The notes under the pieces were generated by a model that ran no database searches, was not told the origin of the DNA, and worked only from the letters and a program-made list of their open reading frames with translations. Source: Chitinophaga niastensis (GTDB lineage: Bacteria; Bacteroidota; Bacteroidia; Chitinophagales; Chitinophagaceae). Taken from it: a stretch of 64,000 bases of DNA. Positions 44,877 through 53,286 of this stretch are shown here, one piece after another. The stretch spans positions 992,001 through 1,056,000 of the forward strand of contig NZ_PYAW01000001.1 in NCBI RefSeq assembly GCF_003014755.1, read 5' to 3'. The position numbers and the translations under genes were made by a program. Numbering within the stretch: position 1 is the first letter of the stretch; each line of letters starts with the position of its first letter.

Positions 44877-47800
44877 ATGGAGCAAAAAAAGTATTGGAAA
44901 GGCTTGGAGGAGTTGCACAATACCGATGCGCATCAGGAAATTGTGAAGAACGAATTCAGTGAAGAATTGCCGTTTGAGAGTGAAGGCCTGTTGAATGCTA
45001 CTACCCCGCGCAGGGATTTTCTGAAGTACCTTGGGTTCACCACCGCTGCTGCTGCAATTGCTGCCAGCTGTGAAACACCGGTAAGGAAAGCAATTCCATA
45101 CGTAAACAAACCGGAAGAAATCACCCCGGGTGTAGCCAATTATTATGCTTCTTCTTATTCTATTGATGGTGAATATGTGCCTTTAGTGGTGAAAACCCGT
45201 GAAGGTCGTCCTATCAAAATAGAAGGGAATACCTTATCCTCTATCACCCAGGGAGCTACCTCAGCAAGAGTACAAGGCGCTGTATTGAGCCTGTACGATG
45301 TAGCCCGCCTGCGTTTCCCGTCCATCAGTGGTACGGAAACAACCTGGGCGGAACTGGATAAACAAATAGGTGCAGCACTGGCCGGATTAGGCGGTGCTCC
45401 TGTTGTTTTATTAAGCTCCACTATACTCAGCCCTTCCACTAAAAAGGTAATCGGCGAGTTCCTGGCTAAATATTCAAACTCCCGCCACGTTGTGTACGAT
45501 GCAGTTTCCTATTCCGGAATGCTGCAGGCCAACGAAGCTTCCTACGGTAAAAAAGTTATTCCTTCCTACCACTTTGAAAATGCCAAAGCGATAGTGAGTC
45601 TGGGTGCTGATTTCCTGGGAACCTGGTTGAACCCGGTTGAATACTCCAAACAATTTGCACAAACACGTAAGATCAATGCTAAGAAACCGGAAATGTCCAA
45701 ACACTTCCAGTTCGAAAGCACGATGAGCCTGACCGGTGCAAATGCGGATGAAAGATATACACATAAGCCTTCTGAAACCGGTGCAGTTGCACTGGCATTG
45801 CTGGCAGCTGTTGGTGGTAGCGTAACTGCTCCTGCGCTTGATGGCCGCCTGAAAGAAGGTGTTGCAAAAGCAGCGAAAGAACTGAAAGCAAACGCCGGTA
45901 AAGCACTGGTAGTAAGTGGTTCCAACGATGTAAATGTACAACTGATCGTAAATGCTATCAACAATATCGTAGGTGCAAACGGTACTACTATCGACTTTGC
46001 ATCACCGTCTAACTACCGTCAGGGTATCGACAGCGATATGGCAAAACTGGTAAGCGATATGAACGCAGGCAGCATCGGTGCTGTACTGGTTTATGGCGTT
46101 AACCCTGCTTACGATTACTTCGAGTCTCAGAAATTTGTGGATGGTCTGAAGAAAGTGAAACTCTCCGTTTCCTTCAACGACAGAAACGACGAGACAACTG
46201 AATTATGTAAATATGTTGCTCCTGATCATCACTTCCTGGAAAACTGGAATGATGTTGAAGGTAGACCAGGTTACTATAGCTTCGCACAGCCTACTATCCT
46301 GCCGTTGTTCAAAACACGTGCAATACAGGATACATTCCTTACCTGGGCAGGTAACACTGCTGCCTGGGCTGACTATCTCAAAAATGAGTGGGTTAGTAAA
46401 CTGGGCGGACAGGAAGGCTGGGATAAAGCATTACAGGATGGTATCGTAGAACCAGCTACAGCTCCGGCTTTAGGTGGTGCATCTTTCTCCGGCGACGTAG
46501 CCGGTGCTGCTGCTAAAATCAACAGCGCTAAGAAAGGTGGCAAATATGAACTGGTACTGTACGAAAAAGTAGCCATCGGTAACGGTAAACTGTCTAACAA
46601 CCCATGGTTGCAGGAAATGCCTGATCCGATCACCCGCGCTACCTGGGATAACTATGCTTGTGTTTCCAATACACTGGCTAAGACTTTCTCTACACAGTTA
46701 GGTGACGACTACGAAATCAATGCTGAGAAGAAAGTATTGAAAATAAAAACCAACGGTAAGGAAATCGTTCTGCCGTTGCTGATTGTACCTGGTATTCACC
46801 CTGAAGTAATCGCTATCGCAGTGGGTTACGGTCGTGGCGAAAAAGTTGGTAGAGCAGCAGCCGGTATCGGTAAAAATGCTTATCCGTTAGTTAGCTACAA
46901 TGGTCAGACGTTCGATTACTTCGCAATTGACGCAACTGTTGAAGCTACCGGTGAAAAATATCCGCTTGGTTTAACACAAACCCATAATAGCTACGAAGGT
47001 CGTCCTATCGTAAAAGAAACCACCCTCGAAGAGTTCATCAAGAACCCTAAAGAGGTGAACGAAGACAGGCTGGAACTGAAAAAATTCGGTCCTGATTTCC
47101 GTAAGGATGGTACACTGTATCCTAACTACAGCTACCCTGGTATCAAATGGGGAATGTCCATCGATCTGAACACCTGTTTTGGTTGTGGTGCATGTACCAT
47201 TGCTTGCCAGGCAGAAAATAACGTTTCTGTTGTAGGTAAGGAAGAAGTGGTGAAAGCGCATGAAATGCACTGGATCCGTATCGACCGTTATTTCAGTGGA
47301 GATGAAAACAATCCTGAGGTAGTGTTCCAACCAATGCTGTGTCAGCATTGCGATAACGCGCCTTGCGAAAACGTTTGTCCGGTAGGTGCTACCAACCACA
47401 GTTCTGAAGGTATTAACCAGATGGCTTATAACCGTTGTATCGGTACCCGTTACTGCGCTAATAACTGTCCTTATAAAGTACGTCGCCTCAACTGGAGAGA
47501 CTGGAACGGTGCAGATAGCTTTGAAAATAACCTGTACGATGTTGCTGATATGAACGATAACCTCACCCGTATGGTACTGAACCCTGATGTAGTGGTTCGT
47601 AGCCGTGGTGTGATGGAAAAATGTTCCTTCTGCGTACAACGTCTGCAGGAAGCTAAACTGGATGCGAAGAAAGCTGGTCATCCATTGAAAGATGGCGCTG
47701 CTAAAACTGCCTGCCAGCAAGCTTGCGGTGCTGATGCGATCGTATTCGGTAACATCAACGATAAAAACAGCGAAATCTATAAGATCCGTAATGAGATGCA

Positions 47801-47939
47801 GACAGAAAGACTGTACTATGTGTTGGAAGAAACACACGTACTGCCTTCTATCAGCTACCTGGCCAAGATCAGAAATAAGGATGCAGCTCCTAAAGCAGAA
47901 AAAGAACCTGCTCACAAGGAAGAAGCGCATCACGCTTAA
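44877..47939 (+). CDS. actB: Alternative complex III subunit ActB: fused molybdopterin-like and Fe-S protein
   Basis: This protein has 1,020 residues. A twin-arginine motif (PRRDFLKYLGF, near 44-54) is followed by a hydrophobic stretch and a Cys (AASC, near 65) that fits a lipidated TAT export signal. The large N-terminal part is related to molybdopterin oxidoreductases, though in ACIII it holds no cofactor. From about residue 765 come the ferredoxin-like cluster motifs CFGCGACTIAC, CQHCDNAPCENVCPVG, CIGTRYCANNCPYK and CSFCVQRLQEA...CQQACGADA, which bind Fe-S clusters that pass electrons from quinol to ActA. The fusion of the two parts is normal for Bacteroidota. It lies 70 bases after actA. 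Confidence 0.93.
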   Translation: MEQKKYWKGLEELHNTDAHQEIVKNEFSEELPFESEGLLNATTPRRDFLKYLGFTTAAAAIAASCETPVRKAIPYVNKPEEITPGVANYYASSYSIDGEYVPLVVKTREGRPIKIEGNTLSSITQGATSARVQGAVLSLYDVARLRFPSISGTETTWAELDKQIGAALAGLGGAPVVLLSSTILSPSTKKVIGEFLAKYSNSRHVVYDAVSYSGMLQANEASYGKKVIPSYHFENAKAIVSLGADFLGTWLNPVEYSKQFAQTRKINAKKPEMSKHFQFESTMSLTGANADERYTHKPSETGAVALALLAAVGGSVTAPALDGRLKEGVAKAAKELKANAGKALVVSGSNDVNVQLIVNAINNIVGANGTTIDFASPSNYRQGIDSDMAKLVSDMNAGSIGAVLVYGVNPAYDYFESQKFVDGLKKVKLSVSFNDRNDETTELCKYVAPDHHFLENWNDVEGRPGYYSFAQPTILPLFKTRAIQDTFLTWAGNTAAWADYLKNEWVSKLGGQEGWDKALQDGIVEPATAPALGGASFSGDVAGAAAKINSAKKGGKYELVLYEKVAIGNGKLSNNPWLQEMPDPITRATWDNYACVSNTLAKTFSTQLGDDYEINAEKKVLKIKTNGKEIVLPLLIVPGIHPEVIAIAVGYGRGEKVGRAAAGIGKNAYPLVSYNGQTFDYFAIDATVEATGEKYPLGLTQTHNSYEGRPIVKETTLEEFIKNPKEVNEDRLELKKFGPDFRKDGTLYPNYSYPGIKWGMSIDLNTCFGCGACTIACQAENNVSVVGKEEVVKAHEMHWIRIDRYFSGDENNPEVVFQPMLCQHCDNAPCENVCPVGATNHSSEGINQMAYNRCIGTRYCANNCPYKVRRLNWRDWNGADSFENNLYDVADMNDNLTRMVLNPDVVVRSRGVMEKCSFCVQRLQEAKLDAKKAGHPLKDGAAKTACQQACGADAIVFGNINDKNSEIYKIRNEMQTERLYYVLEETHVLPSISYLAKIRNKDAAPKAEKEPAHKEEAHHA

Positions 47940-48014
47940 TGATCTTTAACAGGAAATCGTTAAAGGAAAAGACAGAAAGAGTTACAGAATCTGAGATCAT
48001 AACAAAAGACAAGG

Positions 48015-48050
48015 GCTAGTAGCTAGAAGCTAGCAGCTAAAAGCTTATAG
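48015..48050 (+). repeat. AGCTA-rich repeat between actB and actC
   Basis: GCTAGTAGCTAGAAGCTAGC followed by AGCTAAAAGCTTATAG repeats the AGCTA word several times just before actC. It resembles the words in the palindromes at 22201 and 42243, but here it lies inside an operon without a full second arm. Confidence 0.5.
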
Positions 48051-48053
48051 AAT

Positions 48054-49490
48054 ATGCATTTAAAATACGAATCCACACTGAGAGAACCTTTAGTTGACGG
48101 GGTTAAGGATTATCACCAGGTAACGGAAGATATCATTAGTCCCATTGAAGGGAAGCCTGGAAAATTGTGGTATGTAGGCTTTTTTATATCACTGGCACTG
48201 TTGGGCTTCGGCGCATTTTCAGTGTTTTGGCAGATCTATTTCGGTGTTGGTGTATGGAATCTGAATAAGACCGTAGGTTGGGGTTGGGATATTACCAACT
48301 TCGTATGGTGGGTAGGTATTGGTCACGCCGGTACCCTGATCTCCGCTATCCTCCTCTTGTTCCGCCAGGGTTGGCGTACAGGGGTGAACCGTGCAGCAGA
48401 AGCGATGACCATCTTCGCCGTAATGTGTGCCGGTCAGTTCCCGATTATTCACATGGGTCGTGTATGGATGGCATTCTTTATCCTGCCTTATCCTAACACC
48501 CGCGGTCCGGTATGGGTTAACTTTAACTCCCCGCTGCTGTGGGACGTATTCGCGATCTCTACTTACTTTACCGTATCATTATTGTTCTGGTACTCTGGCC
48601 TCCTTCCGGATTTCGCCAGCGTACGTGACAGAGCAAAAACCAAACTGCGCAAGCTGTTATATGGTGTCGCTTCTTTCGGCTGGACTGGTTCTACCAAACA
48701 CTGGCAACGTCATGAAGCACTGTCACTGGTATTGGCAGGTTTAGCTACTCCACTGGTACTTTCTGTACACACGATTGTATCTTTTGACTTTGCTACTTCC
48801 GTAATTCCTGGTTGGCATACTACCATCTTCCCTCCCTACTTCGTAGCGGGTGCGATCTTCTCCGGATTTGCGATGGTACAAACACTGTTGATCATTACAC
48901 GTAAAATAGTACACCTGGAAGAATACATCACCGTTGGTCACATGGAAGCCATGAACAAGGTAATTGTATTAACAGGTTCTGTAGTAGGTTGCGCTTACCT
49001 GACTGAGTTATTCATGGCGTGGTACGGTGCTAACCCTTACGAGTTTGCTACTTTCTTTAAATATCGCGCTGCTGGTCCGTTAGGATGGTCTTACTATATC
49101 ATGATGACCTGTAACGTGGTTACACCGCAGGTGTTCTGGTTCCGCAAAATGAGAAGAAGTGTAGCGGTTACCTTCGTGATGTCTATCATCGTGAACATCG
49201 GTATGTGGTTTGAGCGTTTCGTAATCATCTGTACTTCCCTGTACCGCGATTACCTGCCGTCCAGCTGGTCTTACTATCGTCCGTCCTGGCCTGAAGTAGG
49301 TTTCTACCTGGGTACATTCGGTTTGTTCTTTACCTGCTACTTCCTTTTTGCTAAATATTTCCCGGTAATTGCATTGGCTGAAATCAAGGCCATCCTGAAA
49401 ACTTCCGGTCAGAATTATAAAGAGAAAATGGAAGTGTACGAAGAAGAACCGGCAGAGAAATTTGCGCATGATGTTGCACACTCGCACTAA
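48054..49490 (+). CDS. actC: Alternative complex III subunit ActC (NrfD/PsrC-like quinol-binding membrane protein)
   Basis: This protein has 478 residues and about ten hydrophobic helices (for example LWYVGFFISLALLGFGAFSV, FVWWVGIGHAGTLISAILLL and ALSLVLAGLATPLVLSVHTI). It belongs to the NrfD/PsrC family, whose members bind quinol on the periplasmic side. In ACIII, ActC with ActF forms the membrane core. The C-terminal tail is acidic and His-rich (EEEPAEKFAHDVAHSH). The conserved HTIVSFDFA segment in the quinol site region is visible. It lies in the act operon between actB and actD. Confidence 0.95.
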   Translation: MHLKYESTLREPLVDGVKDYHQVTEDIISPIEGKPGKLWYVGFFISLALLGFGAFSVFWQIYFGVGVWNLNKTVGWGWDITNFVWWVGIGHAGTLISAILLLFRQGWRTGVNRAAEAMTIFAVMCAGQFPIIHMGRVWMAFFILPYPNTRGPVWVNFNSPLLWDVFAISTYFTVSLLFWYSGLLPDFASVRDRAKTKLRKLLYGVASFGWTGSTKHWQRHEALSLVLAGLATPLVLSVHTIVSFDFATSVIPGWHTTIFPPYFVAGAIFSGFAMVQTLLIITRKIVHLEEYITVGHMEAMNKVIVLTGSVVGCAYLTELFMAWYGANPYEFATFFKYRAAGPLGWSYYIMMTCNVVTPQVFWFRKMRRSVAVTFVMSIIVNIGMWFERFVIICTSLYRDYLPSSWSYYRPSWPEVGFYLGTFGLFFTCYFLFAKYFPVIALAEIKAILKTSGQNYKEKMEVYEEEPAEKFAHDVAHSH

Positions 49491-49538
49491 AAGACGAATT
49501 AAGAGAATTAATTACTTGGAATTTGAATTTTTAAATAT

Positions 49539-50132
49539 ATGGCTGTTAAAAATTTTGTTGTAGGCTTGTTTGACGAGGAGGCAGTGTTGTTTCCAGCAGT
49601 AAAGAAAGTACGTACTGCAGGTTACAAGTTGCACGATGTATACACTCCTTTTCCTATTCACGGCCTCGATCATGCAATGGGTTTAAGGGAAACCAGCCTG
49701 CACACAGCCGGTTTCATATATGGTATCACTGGTACTACTACAGCATTATCCTTCATGAGTTGGGTATTTAATGTAGACTGGCCGCTGAATATCGGTGGTA
49801 AACCGCATTTTCCGTTACCAGCATTCATCCCTATCACTTTTGAGCTGACAGTATTATTTGCTGCAGTAGGTATGGTGATGACTTTCTGCTACCTGTGCCA
49901 GGTAATGCCAGGTGTGAAAAAGCATATTTTTCACCCGGGACAAACAGATGATAAGTTTGTAATGGTAATAGAACTGACCGAAAAAACCAATGCAGAAGAA
50001 GTGAAGAGTTTCCTCGCATCCGCAGGAGCGCATGGTATCAATGAGCAGAAGGCTGAAGCAGGATGGTGGTTCGGAAGGTTTGATAAGGACGATGAGCCTT
50101 ATCTCCGTAAGGTTCATACCGCAAACGCTTAA
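49539..50132 (+). CDS. actD: Alternative complex III subunit ActD (DUF3341)
   Basis: This protein has 197 residues. The N-terminal soluble part (FVVGLFDEEAVLFPAVKKVR, YTPFPIHGLDHAMGLRET) is typical of DUF3341. Two hydrophobic helices follow (TAGFIYGITGTTTALSFMSW and FIPITFELTVLFAAVGMVMT), and the C-terminal part (AEEVKSFLASAGAHGINEQK) is soluble again. ActD is a structural subunit of ACIII. It lies between actC and actE with short gaps. Confidence 0.93.
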   Translation: MAVKNFVVGLFDEEAVLFPAVKKVRTAGYKLHDVYTPFPIHGLDHAMGLRETSLHTAGFIYGITGTTTALSFMSWVFNVDWPLNIGGKPHFPLPAFIPITFELTVLFAAVGMVMTFCYLCQVMPGVKKHIFHPGQTDDKFVMVIELTEKTNAEEVKSFLASAGAHGINEQKAEAGWWFGRFDKDDEPYLRKVHTANA

Positions 50133-50215
50133 TTACAATAACAGCTAAAACATACAGTTGCGACATTAGGATTTGAGCAAGCAAGCACTAATGAAAGCTA
50201 GATAAATAATTTCTG

Positions 50216-50815
50216 ATGAAAAGGACTTCCAACATATTGATTGTAGCCGCATTGGCAACTGGAGCTTTCCTGGCAGCCTGTAACAGAGGGGAGCATAACA
50301 GAAAGCCCGGCAGGATTTATATGCCAGACATGGTTGAATCTCGTGCGTATGAATTTTATAGTGCTCGTTTGTCAGGCCTGAAACCTGTGGAAGGAACAGT
50401 AAAAAGAGGTGAACTATTACCTTACCATCTGAAAGAAGCTGATACAGCATTAGCTAATCTGGTTAAAAATCCATTAGCTATCACACCAACTGATCTTAAA
50501 GAAGGCGAACGCTTATTTAATATCTACTGCGGTATCTGCCATGGTACTAAACTGGATGGTAACGGTCCGTTGTATAAAGATGGTAATGGCCCTTATCCTG
50601 CAAAACCTGCTGACCTGGTTGCCGGTGCAAAATCCGGTTACTCAGAAGGTCGCCTGTTTCATGTAATGACTTATGGTTTTAACATGATGGGTAGCTACGC
50701 CAGCCAGCTGGACAGAGAACAACGCTGGAAAATAGCTGCTTATATCAAGACGAAACAGCCAGGTGCTGCCGCCCAGACTGCTGCTCCTGCTAGTGATAGC
50801 GCTACAGCTAAATAA
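50216..50815 (+). CDS. actE: Alternative complex III subunit ActE (monoheme cytochrome c lipoprotein)
   Basis: This protein has 199 residues. A lipoprotein signal (IVAALATGAFLAACNRGE, lipobox LAAC) anchors it to the membrane. The segment RIYMPDMVESRAYEFY is characteristic of ActE. A single heme site CGICHG lies in the C-terminal half, with a likely axial Met in the NMMGSYASQLD region. ActE passes electrons from the complex to its acceptor. It ends in an Ala-rich tail and is followed 45 bases later by actF. Confidence 0.93.
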   Translation: MKRTSNILIVAALATGAFLAACNRGEHNRKPGRIYMPDMVESRAYEFYSARLSGLKPVEGTVKRGELLPYHLKEADTALANLVKNPLAITPTDLKEGERLFNIYCGICHGTKLDGNGPLYKDGNGPYPAKPADLVAGAKSGYSEGRLFHVMTYGFNMMGSYASQLDREQRWKIAAYIKTKQPGAAAQTAAPASDSATAK

Positions 50816-50860
50816 GAGAGAGTTAAACTGAATTTCAATCAAGTATTTTAATATACAGTA

Positions 50861-52066
50861 ATGAAAGACCAATTTGTAGTACCGGCAAGATTAAAAAAGA
50901 CCAGCTTCGTGTTAATGGGCGTGGGCTTGCTGACGTTATTGATCGGATTAATTGCGTTTCATGGTGATAACGCGACACGGTTTTGGGCCGGTCTGTTGCA
51001 AAACAGCAGCTTCTTTTTGCTGATTACATTGGCCAGCACGTTTTTTATAGCAGCTACTACCCTCGCACATGGTGGTTGGCAGATTGCTTTCCGTCGTGTA
51101 CCTGAAGCCATTTCGATGGCAGTTCCGGTACTGTCAGCCATTTTATTTGTAGTTGTAATGATCCTTGTGTTTGGTGGAAAAGAAGATATCTACCATTGGG
51201 TAAATGCACATCACGTAGCAGAAGACAAGGTCCTGACCTGGAAATCAGCTTTCCTGAATAAAGGATTCTTTACTGTTGCTACCATTCTTACACTCGGCCT
51301 CTGGATATTCTTTACCATGAAGCTTCGTAAAATGTCTATCGAAGAAGATGGTTGGGATCTGCGCCCTGAAACAGGCCGTAAATTACTCTGGAGAAATACT
51401 GTTGTATGCGGTGGATTCCTGGTAGTTTTTACCCTCAGCGTAGGTTCTACCACTCCATGGGTATGGCTGATGAGTATTGATGCACACTGGTTCTCTACTA
51501 TGTACAGCTGGTATACATTCGCAAGTACCTGGGTATCCGGCCTTGCGCTGATAGCGCTGTTTGTAGTATACCTGAAAAAACACGGATATCTTCCTTTCGT
51601 AAATGAAGAACACCTGCATGACCTGGGTAAATTCATGTTTGCATTCAGTATCTTCTGGACTTACCTCTGGTTCTCACAGTATATGCTGATCTGGTACGCC
51701 AACATGCCAGAAGAAACTGTTTACTTCCAACCACGTGTATGGGGTGAATGGAGACCAATATTCTTCCTGAATCTGTTGATAAACTTTGTAACACCGTTAC
51801 TGTTCCTGATGAAACGGGATACGAAACGTAACTATACTGCCGTTGTATTCATAGCAATCGTGATCATCTTTGGTCACTGGCTGGATTTCTGGCAAATGGT
51901 TTACCCAGGTACTGTTAAACACCTGGTGTTCCCTTGGTATGAATTTGGACTCGGACTTGGTTTCGTAGGACTGATTATATTCCTGGTATCCAACCAACTT
52001 ACCAAAGCTGCACTGGTACCGAAAAATCATCCTTACCTGAAAGAAAGTATAGTTCACCACACCTAA
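50861..52066 (+). CDS. actF: Alternative complex III subunit ActF (second NrfD-like membrane subunit)
   Basis: This protein has 401 residues and about ten hydrophobic helices, including FVLMGVGLLTLLIGLIAFHG, ISMAVPVLSAILFVVVMILV and FAFSIFWTYLWFSQYMLIWY. It is a paralogue of ActC and typical of ActF. In the known ACIII arrangement it pairs with ActC in the membrane and may hold a second quinone or proton path. The operon continues with cytochrome oxidase subunit II. Confidence 0.94.
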   Translation: MKDQFVVPARLKKTSFVLMGVGLLTLLIGLIAFHGDNATRFWAGLLQNSSFFLLITLASTFFIAATTLAHGGWQIAFRRVPEAISMAVPVLSAILFVVVMILVFGGKEDIYHWVNAHHVAEDKVLTWKSAFLNKGFFTVATILTLGLWIFFTMKLRKMSIEEDGWDLRPETGRKLLWRNTVVCGGFLVVFTLSVGSTTPWVWLMSIDAHWFSTMYSWYTFASTWVSGLALIALFVVYLKKHGYLPFVNEEHLHDLGKFMFAFSIFWTYLWFSQYMLIWYANMPEETVYFQPRVWGEWRPIFFLNLLINFVTPLLFLMKRDTKRNYTAVVFIAIVIIFGHWLDFWQMVYPGTVKHLVFPWYEFGLGLGFVGLIIFLVSNQLTKAALVPKNHPYLKESIVHHT

Positions 52067-52129
52067 GTAGGGTGATCACGGAGATTAGCAATAGAAAAGC
52101 ATTAGATAACTTAATTATTTCATATAGCA

Positions 52130-53176
52130 ATGTCAGGATTTTTAGCAGTCTTAGTTATTGTTCTCATATTCATAGTCATCTTCCAGATTGCGAAGGCGAG
52201 CGAATATGTGTCCATATTGAAGGGAGAAAAGAAAGCGCGCGAGCAAAGTAACCGTATAAATGGTTTCCTGCTGATTGCATTCCTGGTGCTGGGGCTTATA
52301 GGAGTGTACTACTGTAATGATTTGCTGAAAGGCAAAATCCTGGGCGAATCTGCTTCGGAACAGGGAGAAGGCGTTGATACCCTTATCTACGTAACATTGG
52401 TGATTACCGGTGTTGTATTCGTAATTACCCAGGTTCTTTTATTCTGGTTCGCATTTAAGTACCAGGAAAAAGAAGGTCAGAAAGCATTTTACTTTCCACA
52501 TAATAATAAACTGGAAGTTATCTGGACTGTTATTCCTGCGATTGCTTTAACAGTACTCGTGGCATTTGGTCTGAAACATTGGTTCCAATTAACTTCTGAA
52601 GCACCGAAAGATGCAGCAGTAGTGGAAATTACCGGTAAACAATTTAACTGGTTGATCCGCTACCCGGGTAAAGATGGTCAGCTGGGCCGCCGCGATTTCA
52701 AGAAAATCGATGAAGCTGTCAGCAACCCACTGGGCCAGGATTGGGATGACCAACTGAACAAGGATGACTTTATGACAACAGAAGTGCACCTGGTAGTTCG
52801 CAAACCTGTGAAATTTATCATTGGTTCACGTGATGTGATTCATGATGTGGGCTTACCTCAGTTCCGCATGAAAATGGATGCAGTGCCCGGTATTCCTACT
52901 ACCCTCTGGTTTACACCTAAGTATACCACCAAGGAGATGAAAGTAAAAACCGATAACCCGGATTTTACATATGAAATCTCCTGCGATCAGATGTGTGGTA
53001 ACGGTCACTACTCTATGAGAGGCGTGATTGTAGTGGAAACACAGGCAGAATATGATGCCTGGGTAGCAAAACAATTACCACAATACGGACTGGCTCATCC
53101 TGCTGCCGCACCAGCGTCTCCGGATGCTCCTAAGGCAGATAGCACACAAAAAGCAGTAGCTTCCAATATTAAGTAA
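52130..53176 (+). CDS. coxB: Cytochrome c oxidase subunit II
   Basis: This protein has 348 residues. After one N-terminal hydrophobic helix and a second pair (LIAFLVLGLIGVYYCNDLL, LIYVTLVITGVVFVITQVLL) comes the periplasmic cupredoxin domain with CuA ligands: a His in VIHDVGLPQFRMKMD and the loop CDQMCGNGHYSMRG with two Cys, His and Met. No CxxCH is present, so this is an aa3-type rather than a caa3-type subunit II. It accepts electrons from cytochrome c or directly from ACIII. An Ala/Pro-rich tail follows the cupredoxin domain. Confidence 0.95.
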   Translation: MSGFLAVLVIVLIFIVIFQIAKASEYVSILKGEKKAREQSNRINGFLLIAFLVLGLIGVYYCNDLLKGKILGESASEQGEGVDTLIYVTLVITGVVFVITQVLLFWFAFKYQEKEGQKAFYFPHNNKLEVIWTVIPAIALTVLVAFGLKHWFQLTSEAPKDAAVVEITGKQFNWLIRYPGKDGQLGRRDFKKIDEAVSNPLGQDWDDQLNKDDFMTTEVHLVVRKPVKFIIGSRDVIHDVGLPQFRMKMDAVPGIPTTLWFTPKYTTKEMKVKTDNPDFTYEISCDQMCGNGHYSMRGVIVVETQAEYDAWVAKQLPQYGLAHPAAAPASPDAPKADSTQKAVASNIK

Positions 53177-53180
53177 GCCG

Positions 53181-53188
53181 TAATTTTG
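53181..53188 (+). promoter_or_regulatory. Possible internal -7 element before coxA
   Basis: TAATTTTG matches TAnnTTTG in the 110-base gap between coxB and coxA. No -33 element is obvious, so an extra internal promoter is only possible. Confidence 0.25.
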
Positions 53189-53286
53189 TGTAGAAGAATT
53201 TTTGACGGAGTAATTAAAAACAATAAAGACAAACTGACAAACGACGATACTTCCCGGGCGTTAGTTTATAATAAACCGAACCGATT

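Noticed and set aside
46971-47933. A 320-codon open frame on the minus strand within actB
   Set aside because: It lies wholly antisense to the certain actB gene and has the Cys/Phe/Thr-rich composition of a shadow frame with no recognisable domain.
52130-53176. A caa3-type subunit II with a fused cytochrome c domain
   Set aside because: There is no CxxCH after the CuA site. The C-terminus is a short Ala/Pro-rich tail.
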